64,000 nucleotides of DNA from positions 41,641,852 to 41,705,851 of the forward strand of contig NC_080562.1 in the NCBI RefSeq assembly GCF_030253575.1, written 5' to 3'. The notes under the pieces are model-generated. The model saw nothing but the letters and a program-made list of their open reading frames with translations, was not told the origin of the DNA and did not search any database. Origin of the DNA: Rhododendron vialii. Its lineage: Eukaryota > Streptophyta > Magnoliopsida > Ericales > Ericaceae. Position numbers and translations under genes: made by a program. Position 1 is the stretch's first letter; each line of letters begins with the position of its first letter. Positions 45,107 through 58,023 of this stretch are shown here, piece after piece.

Positions 45107-47102
45107 ACAAAAAGGATTGTGTACGGAGGCTTTTAATATACGTAGTTGCCGAAGTGGTGGGAACAGTGGTAACCAATATGCCATTCCTTCCTACTCTACA
45201 ATCTTATGCTACCTACTGTATTACCTAAACTACATTGAAACGTGATTAAAAGTCTACGGAACAAAGCATCAAACTTCCCAATTATCGACATGTATTGTAT
45301 TTGTGATTAATTCTTATTGTAACTTAGAACCTAATCAAACTTTGAAGAGTAACCTACCAAGCCAATAGGGACATATACAATACTTAAAACGTTAGGTGGA
45401 TCAATATCAAACAGAAAATTGTAACATACGAAGGCGATATGAAATTATTAACTTTGACGACACAAATTTGTAATGCAATTACGTTTCCGATAGACCTATT
45501 CACACACGTGATATGATAATCTAAAACTCTAGCCGCGTGTTTGGTGGGCGGATAAGGTTTGGGGTATGAGGAAGAATGTTAGGCCAGTGTTACACATATG
45601 CCAATTAATTTGGTCAGAAACCCACCACCCATTTCACGTTAATTTTGCTAACGGAAAGATTACATTGAAACAAACTGATAGTTTAAGGGGGGTATACTGT
45701 TCGTTTAATAGTTTAATGGGGTAAATTGATATAAAGTGGTAGTTCAATGGGGCATATTGAAAATTACCTGAAATTGAATATTCGTAGTACAACAGACTTC
45801 CCACAAAACCCATTGTTTCTCAAAACCCTAAAATTACGATCAGAGATTCAGAGGTATCCTTTCCTTTTGCTAGCCCTCTCTTGTTTTCCAAGATAATAGC
45901 GTCAGTCTGACAATGCCATCCAAATGTTGCTGAAAAAACATCTACCTTTTCTCTGCCTCTTCTCAAGGTAGGAGAAAATTCTGGGTTTTTACTAACCTTT
46001 TTCACAGTGAATTTTTCATGGACACACAAGTTGAATGGATTGCCTATTTTTGTAGAAATTATTTAGATTTCACTCTTTTGTAGGTTTTTTGATGGGGTTT
46101 CACCAGATCCTCAAAAGGGTATGAGAAGTGGTCATTTTGCCGGGCCTGTAAATTACATTGAGCCATTGGCCATTGCCTTTCCTCAAGTAAAAGAGTACGT
46201 TTTTAAGGAGAAACAGAGGGGTTTTGGGTAACTTGTAATCTACATTTATTACTTTTGCTATGTTTTTGGGATTTTAGAGCTGATTGTACCTTGTAATGGA
46301 ATTTGTTTAAAAGTTAATTGATGGGATTGATTAATTTCTGAAAATTGAAGTTTGGTATACAAATTACGAAGTTGAGTTCCTGAAATTGGTAGAGTTTAGA
46401 ACCCGGAAAGGTGATACCGAAACTGAGCTTCCCTTATTGAGCGAAACGAAACGAAACGAGAAAGAAAAAGTTTTGGTCTTTGAAATGAACCATGGTCAGG
46501 CTATTCCAAACCAGATACCTTGTCCGCTGGTTTTTTTCCCAAAATCATTAAACCGCAATGATCAATTTGGTTCCTGGTTTAAGTTAAAACCTCATCTAAC
46601 CAGAACTCTCTAGCCGACTAGTAATTCTTTGTAGTTGTCTTTGGCAATTATGATGATTTGATATGTAATTGCCATGTGACCTAATTTATTCTGTTAGTGG
46701 ATGTTTTCCAGTCTTTAAAATTAGTTCAAGTACTTATCATTTGTATGGGTTGCCAAGAAAATGAAGGAAAATGCATTCTTTTCCACCCATGTGTTTTTGT
46801 TAGAACTCAAATCAATTTCCTAATAGTTGAGAGGTTAGTTTTCTCTGCCCCCATCTCCTAACAATTTTCAATAACCAGCCTTACAGATTCATGTTCCCAC
46901 ATCGCTTTCCCAACTGTTTAACCTACAGCCAATCAAGAAATTTAATATTTAACACAAGAAGTTTTGTTGGTTCAAAGATCAAGCTTTGGAATGCAGTAGT
47001 AGTGCTAGTCTAAATTTCTATCTTGTGTTGTATTTTAGGGGCTGAAAAGCTTTGAACAAACAGAGTTCCATCCTATCCTGGTTGCTGCTATCTGTCTTGC
47101 AA
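45060..47102. other. Dirigent promoter side and 5' leader region of PYRB
   Basis: 45060-45280 is leader/promoter of dirigent copy 2. A telo-box (AAACCCTAA, 45823-45831) lies where PYRB transcription may begin. An acceptor tattttag at 47031-47038 indicates a leader intron ending just upstream of the PYRB start. No other gene. Confidence 0.45.
45823..45831 (+). promoter_or_regulatory. Telo-box near the putative PYRB transcription start
   Basis: Exact AAACCCTAA, a motif enriched near start sites of plant growth and translation genes. Its assignment to PYRB rests on position only. Confidence 0.35.
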
Positions 47103-48784
<1,682 letters not shown>

Positions 48785-49686
48785 ATTATATGCTCTCTGA
48801 TTGGATTTGAGGCATAATAATCTCTCACTCAAACACAGTTTTGGATGTACCAGAGTTTTTTGGCAGCAAATTGCGGGAATAGTTGGTTCTTCTTAGTTGT
48901 TTGGGCATCGAATGACCAGCATTTTTTGTGGTTCTTTTCTTTTTTGGACCTGTTCCTTCATTGATTTGAGTTTTAACCTATTTGAAGGCTTACCTACCTT
49001 GGACCTAATACAGTTTATCTGTCATCGTGTGAGCAAATTGTAGTTAACACTCTATTAAGGTTGAGTATATTCAATTCCGTGATACTAACTTCTTTACATC
49101 CTTTTTACTGTCATTGTTTCTTTTAATCTCCTGGGCTGAACCTCTTTCAAAGTGATTCTATTTGGTGTTGTAGTCTTGATTGATTTCTGTTATTTTGCAG
49201 CTCATTCTGACTACTGCAGCTGCTTGCAAATATTACCCACACTTCTACGCATGGAGGGTGAAGTAATAAAGATGCTTTCTCATGATCACCTCTCTGAAAA
49301 CACTATTAATCAAACATAGAATCATGGCTCTGAAAAGAAACAAAAAGTCTAGGAAAATAGCTTTAAAACACAACTTCAGACACAACCATTAGATGTATGT
49401 GAATCCATATGCATCTAATGGTTCCAAACACGTTTGTGGCCAGAGATGTATTTTAAAGGTGTGTAGCATTGCTCGAAAAGAAAAAGAAAACAAAACGGGC
49501 AAACTTTATAAGTGACTTGAGCTTTTGCTATTCTTGGCAATAGATAAACATCGTACGTACAACTTAGGCATCAAACTGTTTGTAATAGTACCATATAACG
49601 CTCAAAGGGCTACAAGAAGTAAAAAAAACCCAAAACAGATCACAATTCCAAAGGTTTCCCATGATATAAAAGAAAAGAATGTTGCA
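48785..49686. other. Convergent 3' flanks of PYRB and CNX5, with a small inverted repeat
   Basis: Contains both 3' UTRs. At about 49366-49458 a short foldback (aacttcagacacaaccatta ... taatggttccaaacacgttt, roughly) resembles a second one at 57090-57215 (acttcggacacaaa ... gttgtggacgcg). They may belong to one small MITE family. Confidence 0.4.
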
Positions 49687-52600
49687 CTAGTAGGTGGGGA
49701 AAGTTGGATCCACATCATGAGCCCATGACTCAAGCCCACCAATAATATCCTTAGCTGAAGTGAAACCCATCTTGTGAAGGTACTGAACGGCCCTCTGTGA
49801 ATCGTTACCTCTTCTGCAAACCACATACAGAGAAGCAGCTGAAACACCATCACTTCCACTCTGCTCATCATCCTTCTTTAACACTGAAGATAATTCAGAC
49901 AATCTAGCCTCCAGATTCGACAGTGGGATGTTCATGGACTTGGGAAGAGAAACAATTTTGTAGTGGTGTGCGGGCCGCACGTCAACCAATACGTGCGCTT
50001 CGCCTTTAACAACTCTCTCGTTGTATTCTTTACTGCTTATTCTAGCTTCCGCCGGAAGAAGGTTCAACTTCAATGGAGACTGCAAACACATGGCAGGTCA
50101 GTATTTGTGAACGTAAAAACCTGAGGAAACTTTGTGTGCTGCACTGGGACGAGGACGAAAACAAATGAAATGTATGCATGTAATGAGATTTTTCCATAAA
50201 ATGAAACAGAAAAATTAACCAAGGAACAAGGTTGATAGGAGTAGCTTTTTTCTATTCAAAGGACAAACCAGAATAACTGAATTAAGGGAAATAACAGAGA
50301 ACTTAGGTTCATTAAAGCAGTGTGCCAGTGTCCATACATTTGCATGCACAGTTGCATACACGGATACTTGCATGCTAATGTGCTCGCAGACGCAGTGCAT
50401 GCTTATTACTCTAAGTCAGTTCAATAGTTCCAATAACAAAGAACTATGTATCTAAGGAAACAAAAACCTATATGACAGGAGACAATTGTAATAGCAGATT
50501 TACTTTCCAAGAATGAACAAATCTGAAGCAAGCTATAAAAAAACACGACGTCCACCATCAAATGGTAAAGAACACAACCTACCGTGGACAGGAGAGATTG
50601 AGTGAATTTCTCGTAGTCAAACTCTCGAAATTGTTGTTCTGTGAATGTGGCATTCTCTCCGCAAACTTCACATTGTGACAATCTCCCCCTGATCTTGACC
50701 TAAGCAAAATTATGGCACAAAACTAATTGAGGAACGGGGAGTAACATATAGTAGTACTTAGTAAGCATATGATTACACCATGACCAAAGAGTACTGAGGT
50801 ACAACCCCAAATTAGTACGCAACGGAAAGAGCTTTATTCATAAAAGACGGTGAGGTTAAAGCATGAATACAAAAGTTTTGCTGACATACAATACGAATAC
50901 GTGCAGACAGAGCATCAAAAAGAAGCATCCTCCCTGAGAGTGGTTCACCAACACCACTTGCAACCTTTATAGCTTCAAGGGCTTGGAGACAGCCAATAAT
51001 TCCAGGAACTGTAAATTATGACATAGAAAGATAAATAAATGAATTGATCAAGTAAGAAAATCTCTGCTAATGGATGTATTTGCCGAGACGAAAAACCAGA
51101 AACATTGCAAGGAGGGACCTCAACGCATGAATCCAAAAAAACAGACAGCTAAATGAGATATCCCCAATAGACTCCTTTCATCGCTCTATACTTGTTACTG
51201 GCAGACAATAATCCTATGTGGTTGCACTAAAACACAAAACGTTATGAATTACCAACACCCAGAACTCCACTATCGGAGCATCTTTGACATGCTGTTGTTG
51301 GTGGCGGAGTAGGAAATAGACACCGATAGCATGGACCTCCATTGTAGTTGTAAACCGTAAGCTACAGAAAAGATATACGATGCAGTTATACCAAACCTTA
51401 GAACAACATACAAAGGGGTTTATTACGTTCTGAAGCCCCAAACCTATACACAGACTTTCACATGCTCGTATGAGAACATGTGAAAAAACTGCTGCACTTA
51501 TTTTTACCTGCCCTTCCAATCCTAGTGCTGCACCTGATACAAGAGGCTGCATACAAAAAAAAGAAGTTGCTTAGGACTCCTTTTAGCTTAATTCTCAGAC
51601 GAGACTACTTCACTGGATATGCATACAAGCTTGTTTGGAGCAGTCCATCAATCAAAATTCTGGCGAAATGAATCAACAGACATACATAACGAATGGTGCC
51701 GAAAATTCCATATCAAGCACTATAATTTGCTTTTTCTTTCATTAACCATTGTTTCAATGGACACATCCAGTTCGGAAGCACATCGAAAAATAAAAAGACT
51801 CCATGAACTATTATATCAAACTTGCAAACAAGATAAACCACAGTAATTTTCTTAAGCTAAGACACATTGTAAGTTGATATGTGCTAAACAATGGGAAGAA
51901 TAACTAAGGGTACAAGAATGGAAGGTCTCAGGATGCCACCTTATAGTACCTTACATAAAAGTTATATAGATTCACATGCAACTCATCATTTATATGCCAT
52001 CTTCTTAGTGTCATTGCACAAAGTATTCCCTTCTTATAATAAGAAAAGGAGAATACAAACAGCTTACCTTTCCCAATACCACGCAACAATCACTGATCAG
52101 GTAACGGCTTGGTGCATTGTCTGTTGCATCTACTACTATGTCATATCTAGGAAGCATCAAAGTCATGGAAACCATACCCCATGAAAAATAAAACCAACAC
52201 ATAGATAGAATGAATAGAAGTTTACGTATCAAGGATACTTTCTCAAAATTTCCAAGGCATTAGATGTGCGTAAAGCTTCTTTGTATTCCACGATCTGAAT
52301 AGTGGAGTTAATCCTAAGTTTAACAAATGGAAAATTAGAAATGCAAAAAGATAATATCATGTAGGTAATTCAAAGCAAGTACTACTAACATGCGAAACTA
52401 AGCTTTGGACAAAAAAATGACTGCATGGACACTGGTATTGGTGACATAACAAAAAAATTTAGAGTAGACAGGTAACCCAAATAGTTTAACATACGAGCGA
52501 CAAGCAGCAGCTGCAGATTCCACTTTCGACTGACCAATATAAGCTTCGGAATGGATGATCTGAAATGTAATGATAAAACTTAGCAGATGAAGATTCACAC

Positions 52601-54554
52601 GCATAACAAATAATACAAATTATGTGCAAAATACATGACAATAATTGAAGTCACAGGGTATCCAGGAAAGAACTCAGCAGAGCGCTAATACAATCACTTG
52701 CAGCAGCCACGTCATAATCATCAAACAAAAATTCTCAAAATTTTGAGCACATAATTGAGATTCGTACCTGCCTGTGCAGATTGTTTAACTCAACTATATC
52801 ATGATCGACGATACCTATGCGACCTAAAAGAGATTTGAAAACAACAAAATAAGTTTCAGAACCAGAAAGTTTCAACAAAAGATGACAATAATGGTCCCGT
52901 AGAAGCACCCATCTATTTGGAGTGTGTCAAATACAAACCATTTTTACCATTATCTTAAAGCTATCAACAAATAGGCACCATTAGATAAGAGACACTAGAA
53001 TATTGGACAGTTGATACACCAGAAGGGCATCAACTTTTGGCCTGTCTTTCCTTGATTGGGTTATATCAGGCAATGTTAAGAGCAGACATCTTACCGACAC
53101 CACAGGCAGCAAGGTATAACAGAGCCGGTGATCCCAAACCTCCTGCTCCAACAACTAGGATTGAAGTCTTCAAGAGACTAGATTGGCCTGTAATCAACCA
53201 TAGAAGTCACAATAAAAAACTACGGTGATTACAATGAACTTAAAGATGAACACAGCTGGGTTTTTCTACTCACAAACCTGCATTTTATAAACAAAAATAA
53301 AAAAGAACACCAGTGCATGAAGCTCCCGCTATGGGAGAGACCGGGGAAGGATTGGATGTACACAGTCTTACCCCCCTAACGCAAAGACCGTTTCCGCAGC
53401 TCAAACCTGTGACCGCCATGTCACATTGGAGCAACATCACCGTTGCGCCGAAACCAACGTTTCGTTTTTAAGAATACAATCCAAACCATTTACGCACAAA
53501 AAAAACATACTGATTTGCCTAATTGGACAAGTTTTTTTTTTTTGATAAGCTAATTGGACAAGTTTATGTCCATTAAGGCACACAATCAACAACAGCAGCA
53601 GCAACAACAACAGAACCCATATAGTCTCCAATCATTGGGGGTATGGGCGGGTGAAGATTGGAGACAGACCTAACCTTTGGCAATATGCACAAAGTGGCTG
53701 CTCTCAGAATACTACTGAAACAGTGGCCCCACAATCATTAAGGCACGCAATCGGTATGAAGAAATGCAGTTGATTCCCAATTGCTTACAGTCAGCCGTAT
53801 GCATCCATTTCCTGAAGGTTAGAACTTTCTTAACTATCTCTTTATTTACAGTAAAGCAGATTACACACCAAATTTATACAAAGACATCCAAAGCAAGACT
53901 TCTACTTAACCCGAGCTGGCCTGGGACTTAGGACTTGCTCCCTCCTAATTCTGAAGTCCAAAGCCTCCCAGGCCATACAGAACTTTGCTCAATCTTTAAC
54001 TGGGCCACCAAAATAAAAAACAGAGGGATTGGTCCCCAGAGTAATTGAGGTATGAGTAGGATAGCCATGACAATTTAACGGGGATCCGCAAGTGGGTGGT
54101 GTGATTGATCACTAGTTGAGGTGCGCCTAAGCGGACACCTGAGTTATCAAAGAACAGGACTTCTGCTTAAAAAAAAAAAAAAACTAATCTTTCCAATCCA
54201 ATCTCACTTATAACAATTGCACATACACAAGACATGCATCCACTTGCGCATGAATAAGGATTCAAGGAAATTGTAGAAAGTCAGACCTTGAACACCAAAG
54301 GAAGGGAGAAGGAGGTGACGACTGTATCTGTATATCATATCAGGTGACAGTCCATGTCCGAAACCTGAGTCACCGTTAGTCGACAGAGAAGAGCACGGAC
54401 TAGTCGAATTGGTACTGGGCTCGTCCTTGTTGCCATCGATATCACGAAGCTGAGATTCGAGTGCTGATATACGGCGCTCAATTTCGATCTTCGACGACTT
54501 CAAGCTGTTGATTTCGCGGCGAATTCGAGACGCTTCTGCTCCGTTGGACTCCAT
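49687..54554 (-). CDS. CNX5: MOCS3/UBA4-type adenylyltransferase and sulfurtransferase (CNX5)
   Basis: Activates the C-terminus of the molybdopterin synthase small subunit and of URM1 by adenylation, then transfers sulfur; serves Moco synthesis and tRNA wobble thiolation in the cytosol. Exons, minus strand: 54554-54287, 53187-53095, 52823-52768, 52559-52495, 52313-52239, 52146-52068, 51546-51508, 51361-51253, 51008-50890, 50699-50583, 50079-49687. All are GT..AG in phase, total 470 residues (Arabidopsis 464). The N-terminal ~45 residues form a coiled coil. The ThiF/E1-like domain has the nucleotide loop GAGGLG (103-108) and zinc cysteines CYRC (236-239) and CEVC (311-314). C253 in CSDSGVLGV is in the position of the family's conserved catalytic Cys. 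The C-terminal rhodanese domain (~345-470) carries active-site C428 in CRRGND. Intron 1 contains SINEs. Confidence 0.95.
53290..53455 (-). mobile_element. T-tailed SINE in CNX5 intron 1
   Basis: On the minus strand: a tRNA-like head with B-box caggtttgagctgc, then gggggtaagactgtgtacat, cccggtctctcccatagcgg and gagcttcatgcactggtg with a T-rich tail. This is the body and tail of TS-like plant SINEs. A related fragment (ggagacagacctaacctttg) follows at about 53630-53720. Confidence 0.6.
53910..54157 (+). mobile_element. Au-like SINE in CNX5 intron 1 with target duplication
   Basis: Begins cccgagctggcctgggactt and ends with the tail ctagttgaggtgcgcctaag, cggacacctgagttatcaa. Flanks gacttctacttaa (53897-53909) and gacttctgcttaa (54158-54170) form a 13-bp duplication with one difference. 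About 248 bp. Confidence 0.7.
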
Positions 54555-55971
54555 GGCTCTTCTCTGAAGGGACTGCGGAAGTAGCTAAGTTCGCAGGGTT
54601 TTGGAATGGTGAACTAAGATCGGGATAAACCCTAAACGAGAATAACGGCGTGCGGGTTTACACTGGACGCGGTTCGAGTAGAGTACTGATAAAACAAGAA
54701 AAAGAAATAAAAAATTATGGCAATCACGCTTTCAAGCGGCCAAGAGGAGTTCCTTGCGGCAAGAAGTAATTTCAAGCGGCCAGAGCACTTTCAAGTGGCC
54801 AGAAGCAATTTCAAGCGGCCAAGAGCAATTTCAAGCGTCAAGGAGCAATTTAAAGCGGCCAAGAGTAATTTAAAGTGGCCAGGAATAATTTCAAGCGGCC
54901 AAAAGTAATTTCAAGCGTCCAGAAGCAATTTCAAGCGGCCAAGAGCAATTTCAAACGGCCAGAAGCAATTTCAAGCGGCTAAGTGCAATTTTAAGCGGCC
55001 AGGAGTAATTTAGAGCGGCCAAGAGCAATTTCAAACGGCCAGAAGCAATTTCAAGCGGCCAAGAGTAATTTAAAGCGGCTATAAGTAATTTCAAGCGTCC
55101 AAGAGCAATTTCAAGCGTCCAAGAGCAATTTCAAGCGGCCAGGAGTTCTTCGTGGCCACAAATAATTCTTCGCGGCTAGTGGTGGACCCAGGATTTTGTT
55201 ACCCGGGGGGCCGGCTTAACAGACATATATTTTTTTATCGAAATGTATAATTATTATATAATAAGGTTTTTGCTTTTTAATTCATTACATTTGAACATTG
55301 AATTGATTCTTTAGGCTATTTCAATTGTCACATACTTATTTTTTATTTATTGAAGAAATTGAGAAATGAGAATATAAAATGACCATTTTTTTATCAAATC
55401 AAAGCAAAATTATTAATATTATAAGTAACTATACACGAATAATTATCAATAATATTTAAAATCAAGTATATATAAAATAAAAACTCGAACGCTCGGGGAG
55501 CCGGGGCTGGGGGCTAGGCCCCTATATACCTCCGTCCGTGTTCGCGGACGCGAGTAATTCTTTGTGGAAACCCCACAAGAACGTGTGGTTATAAAGTGGT
55601 CCGAACTCCGAAGTACCACGTGAAGGTACTCCCCGTACCACACAAGAACGTGTTGCTATGAAGTGATCCGAGGTACCACATGACAATAGTATATCAACCC
55701 CATAAGAATGTATAATTATAAAATGATTCAGAGTACCACATCACGATTTTTTCAAACTATTGGATACGGAGTAACTCTGAATTATGACGATGTGGTGATA
55801 CAATTGGCTACCACCTCAGCCACCCACCATATTGGCAGAACAGACAGAGTGAGTTAACTCATCTTCACCGCATATCTTTTGTTCCAAGTTCTTCCAACCG
55901 ATACTAGAATTACTAGTTCAGTTCTTCCACCGTCTCTCTGTTTTTGCACCCTCACAACTTAGTCACTAGCT
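54555..55971. other. Divergent promoter region between CNX5 and the small-protein gene
   Basis: 1.4 kb shared by two head-to-head genes. It contains a 20-bp minisatellite (54729-55150), then a degenerate DNA-element remnant (about 55183-55560, with ggtggacccaggattttg at the left and G/C-rich ggggctaggcccc at the right). At 55575-55740 lie three loose copies of a 'ccccacaagaacgtgtggtta ... aagtggtccgaagtaccac' motif. Confidence 0.5.
54729..55150. repeat. 20-bp minisatellite, about 21 copies
   Basis: The unit is close to caatttcaagcggccaagag, with variants (gcgtcc, gcggct, taaagcggcc). Copies follow each other without gaps from 54729 to 55150. It starts about 175 bp upstream of the CNX5 AUG. 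The reading frame is open for a stretch, but only because the repeat lacks stops in that frame. Confidence 0.9.
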
Positions 55972-56416
55972 ATGGCCAGCCATCACCTTTTCCTCAACAC
56001 CTCTTCACGATCGCTGCGGATCAAGCAACACTCTGCGTGTTTCCTCGCCGCAATCAGGGTAATTTTCCATGTCAAGAGCGAGTTTTTTTTTTTTTTTTTC
56101 AAACATTAAGGATATGGCGTGATTTGGTTGTTTGATGTTTCAGAGATATAGCCTAATCGAGCCGAAGACAGAAAGCAGCGGGCTGGAAACAGAGAGAACG
56201 GAGCCGAAAAAGCTGGAAGAGTACGAGAGATTACGGGAGGAGTACGAGAGGCTGAAGGAAGCAAAGGCGCGACAAGGGTTTGCAAGTCAGACTATTGAGA
56301 AGGCGTCCGATGCTGCCGAAGAGGCAGTGCTTGGGGAAAGCAGATTTGAAACTGTCAAGGAAAGATACAAGGAGCCTGTAGGCAAGGGCAACTTCCACAA
56401 GCCTAGGGATGAATAG
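55972..56416 (+). CDS. Small protein, possible mitochondrial leader plus coiled coil, function unknown
   Basis: Two exons, 55972-56058 and 56144-56416, with a GT..AG intron of 85 bp in phase 0, giving 119 residues. The N-terminus MASHHLFLNTSSRSLRIKQH followed by SACFLAAIRRYS is Ser/Arg-rich without acidic residues, typical of a mitochondrial presequence. From about residue 49 the chain is highly charged, with a heptad-like helix (KKLEEYERLREEYERLKEAK), then ASQTIEKASDAAEEAV and a basic tail KPRDE. I do not recognise the family; the helical, charged part is reminiscent of small LEA-like or mitochondrial assembly proteins, without a diagnostic motif. The splice is well supported by the frame; the alternative, an intronless ORF from 56132, would lose the leader. 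Confidence 0.65.
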
Positions 56417-58023
56417 AAAAAAGATCGGATTGGAGGCAGGAGGAATGAACTAATTACTTGTTCAAAATGGTGTGTAATGATACTGTTCTCCTGTTTTTGT
56501 TTTTCCGTTTTTGTTTTTCCAACCAAGGATCAGACTACTTGAAACAAATGAAAAAAACAGCTCGAATGGTACGATCCGTCACCTCAACATGAAAGGGTGA
56601 TCTCTATGTCTCGTAGTTCTTTGTTTGTGAAGATGAGTCGGTAGGTATTCCAATTTTTTCCCATTGGGGCCGAACCTGAAGTTCGTTGAGGTCGAAAAAG
56701 TTGGTGTTGTTTTCTTCAGAGTGGATATGTTAATACTCCTAGTTCTCTCTATTCACATTGGGGATGCTAAGGTACTGTGACCAACCCAGGTCTGTGGTTC
56801 TTGCCTTTTAGGTAAATCAAATTGAAGTTGGAGACTTTTGAGCCTAATAATTCTGGCTCGTTAATTCAGACCAATTCATGCGATAAACAAATCCACTTTC
56901 AACATATTTGGTGAAGTGATTTTTCAAACCAAACCAGAGTGAAATATGAATCCCCAATGTGAATAGAGAGACCACTAATTGTGATCTAATTTGTTGATTT
57001 TTTTTTATTATTTATCAAAAGCAGAGACCACTAATTCCTCCTTTTCTACCCATTTTCGAGGTGGGATATGGTGAAACGCAAAGTCTACGTGCGCGATTTT
57101 AGAACATAACTTCGGACACAAATGTATTCGGAGCCGTTCGATGCATGCTGACTCATGCGCATACATCAAACGTTGTGGACGCGTTATGCCTAGAGTTGTG
57201 TTTTGGAGTTGCTTGAGGGACATCATTACTCATGTTGAAACTGTCCATCACATTCAGATCGTAGTGCCATGATAAAAGGGAAAAAAAAAATTATGACACA
57301 GATTTTAGTGCTGGGGGTTACCCGCAATGGAGGGGAACAGAGCGCCGTAATTTCAGATTCGTTGAGAAACAGCCCGCAAACATCATAAAATTCCATGTTT
57401 CCTGGTTTATTAAGTATCAGTTTTGAAATGTTATTTTCTTTACATAACACAGAAATCTTGATTGGTGTGCATTTTCTCAAAATTGTTGTCTTACATATGT
57501 TTAAACAGAAGTGCGTATGGCTCCAGAATTGAGACTCCCATCCAGTTTGGTCCAGTTTAGGTCGTTTGTGGGCCCTTTCCCGGCCCACAACAATGATTGG
57601 AACCATTTATTTTTTAGATCTCGCCGAGAACATCGATCACGTCAAAAATAAGGTTAATTGGCTACCATTTAATATGATTTCGAACATATCAAGATCTTTC
57701 CTTTTCATATCTGGAAAATATTTTGATCTTTCCTTTTCAATTGAAAGACAGTTTCATGGTCTAAATTCTAAAACGGTAGAGTTTTCTTTTAGTTTTATGG
57801 TCCAAATTCTTAGTTTTCATATAATTATTGACACAAAGAAAAGTGTATTATATAAATGGAAAGAATTAAATTAAATCAATTCGCTTCATCTTATTACACT
57901 TCTCTGCAAGCAAAAAAAATAAAAAAAATCTCTCTTTTATTCTTACTTGACAATTAATCCAAATTCTAATCTGAACAAAATTCTCTCACATGAATTTTTC
58001 TCTTGCAAAAAAGAAAAAAACAT
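56417..58023. other. 3' flanks and intergenic DNA
   Basis: 3' UTR of the small-protein gene (to about 56540), then no gene. A short foldback lies at 57090-57215. 57580-58023 runs into the 3' UTR of the endoglucanase gene. Confidence 0.4.

Noticed and set aside
54717-54908. 63-codon frame over the minisatellite
   Set aside because: Pure 20-bp repeat translated in one of its open frames; no independent support.
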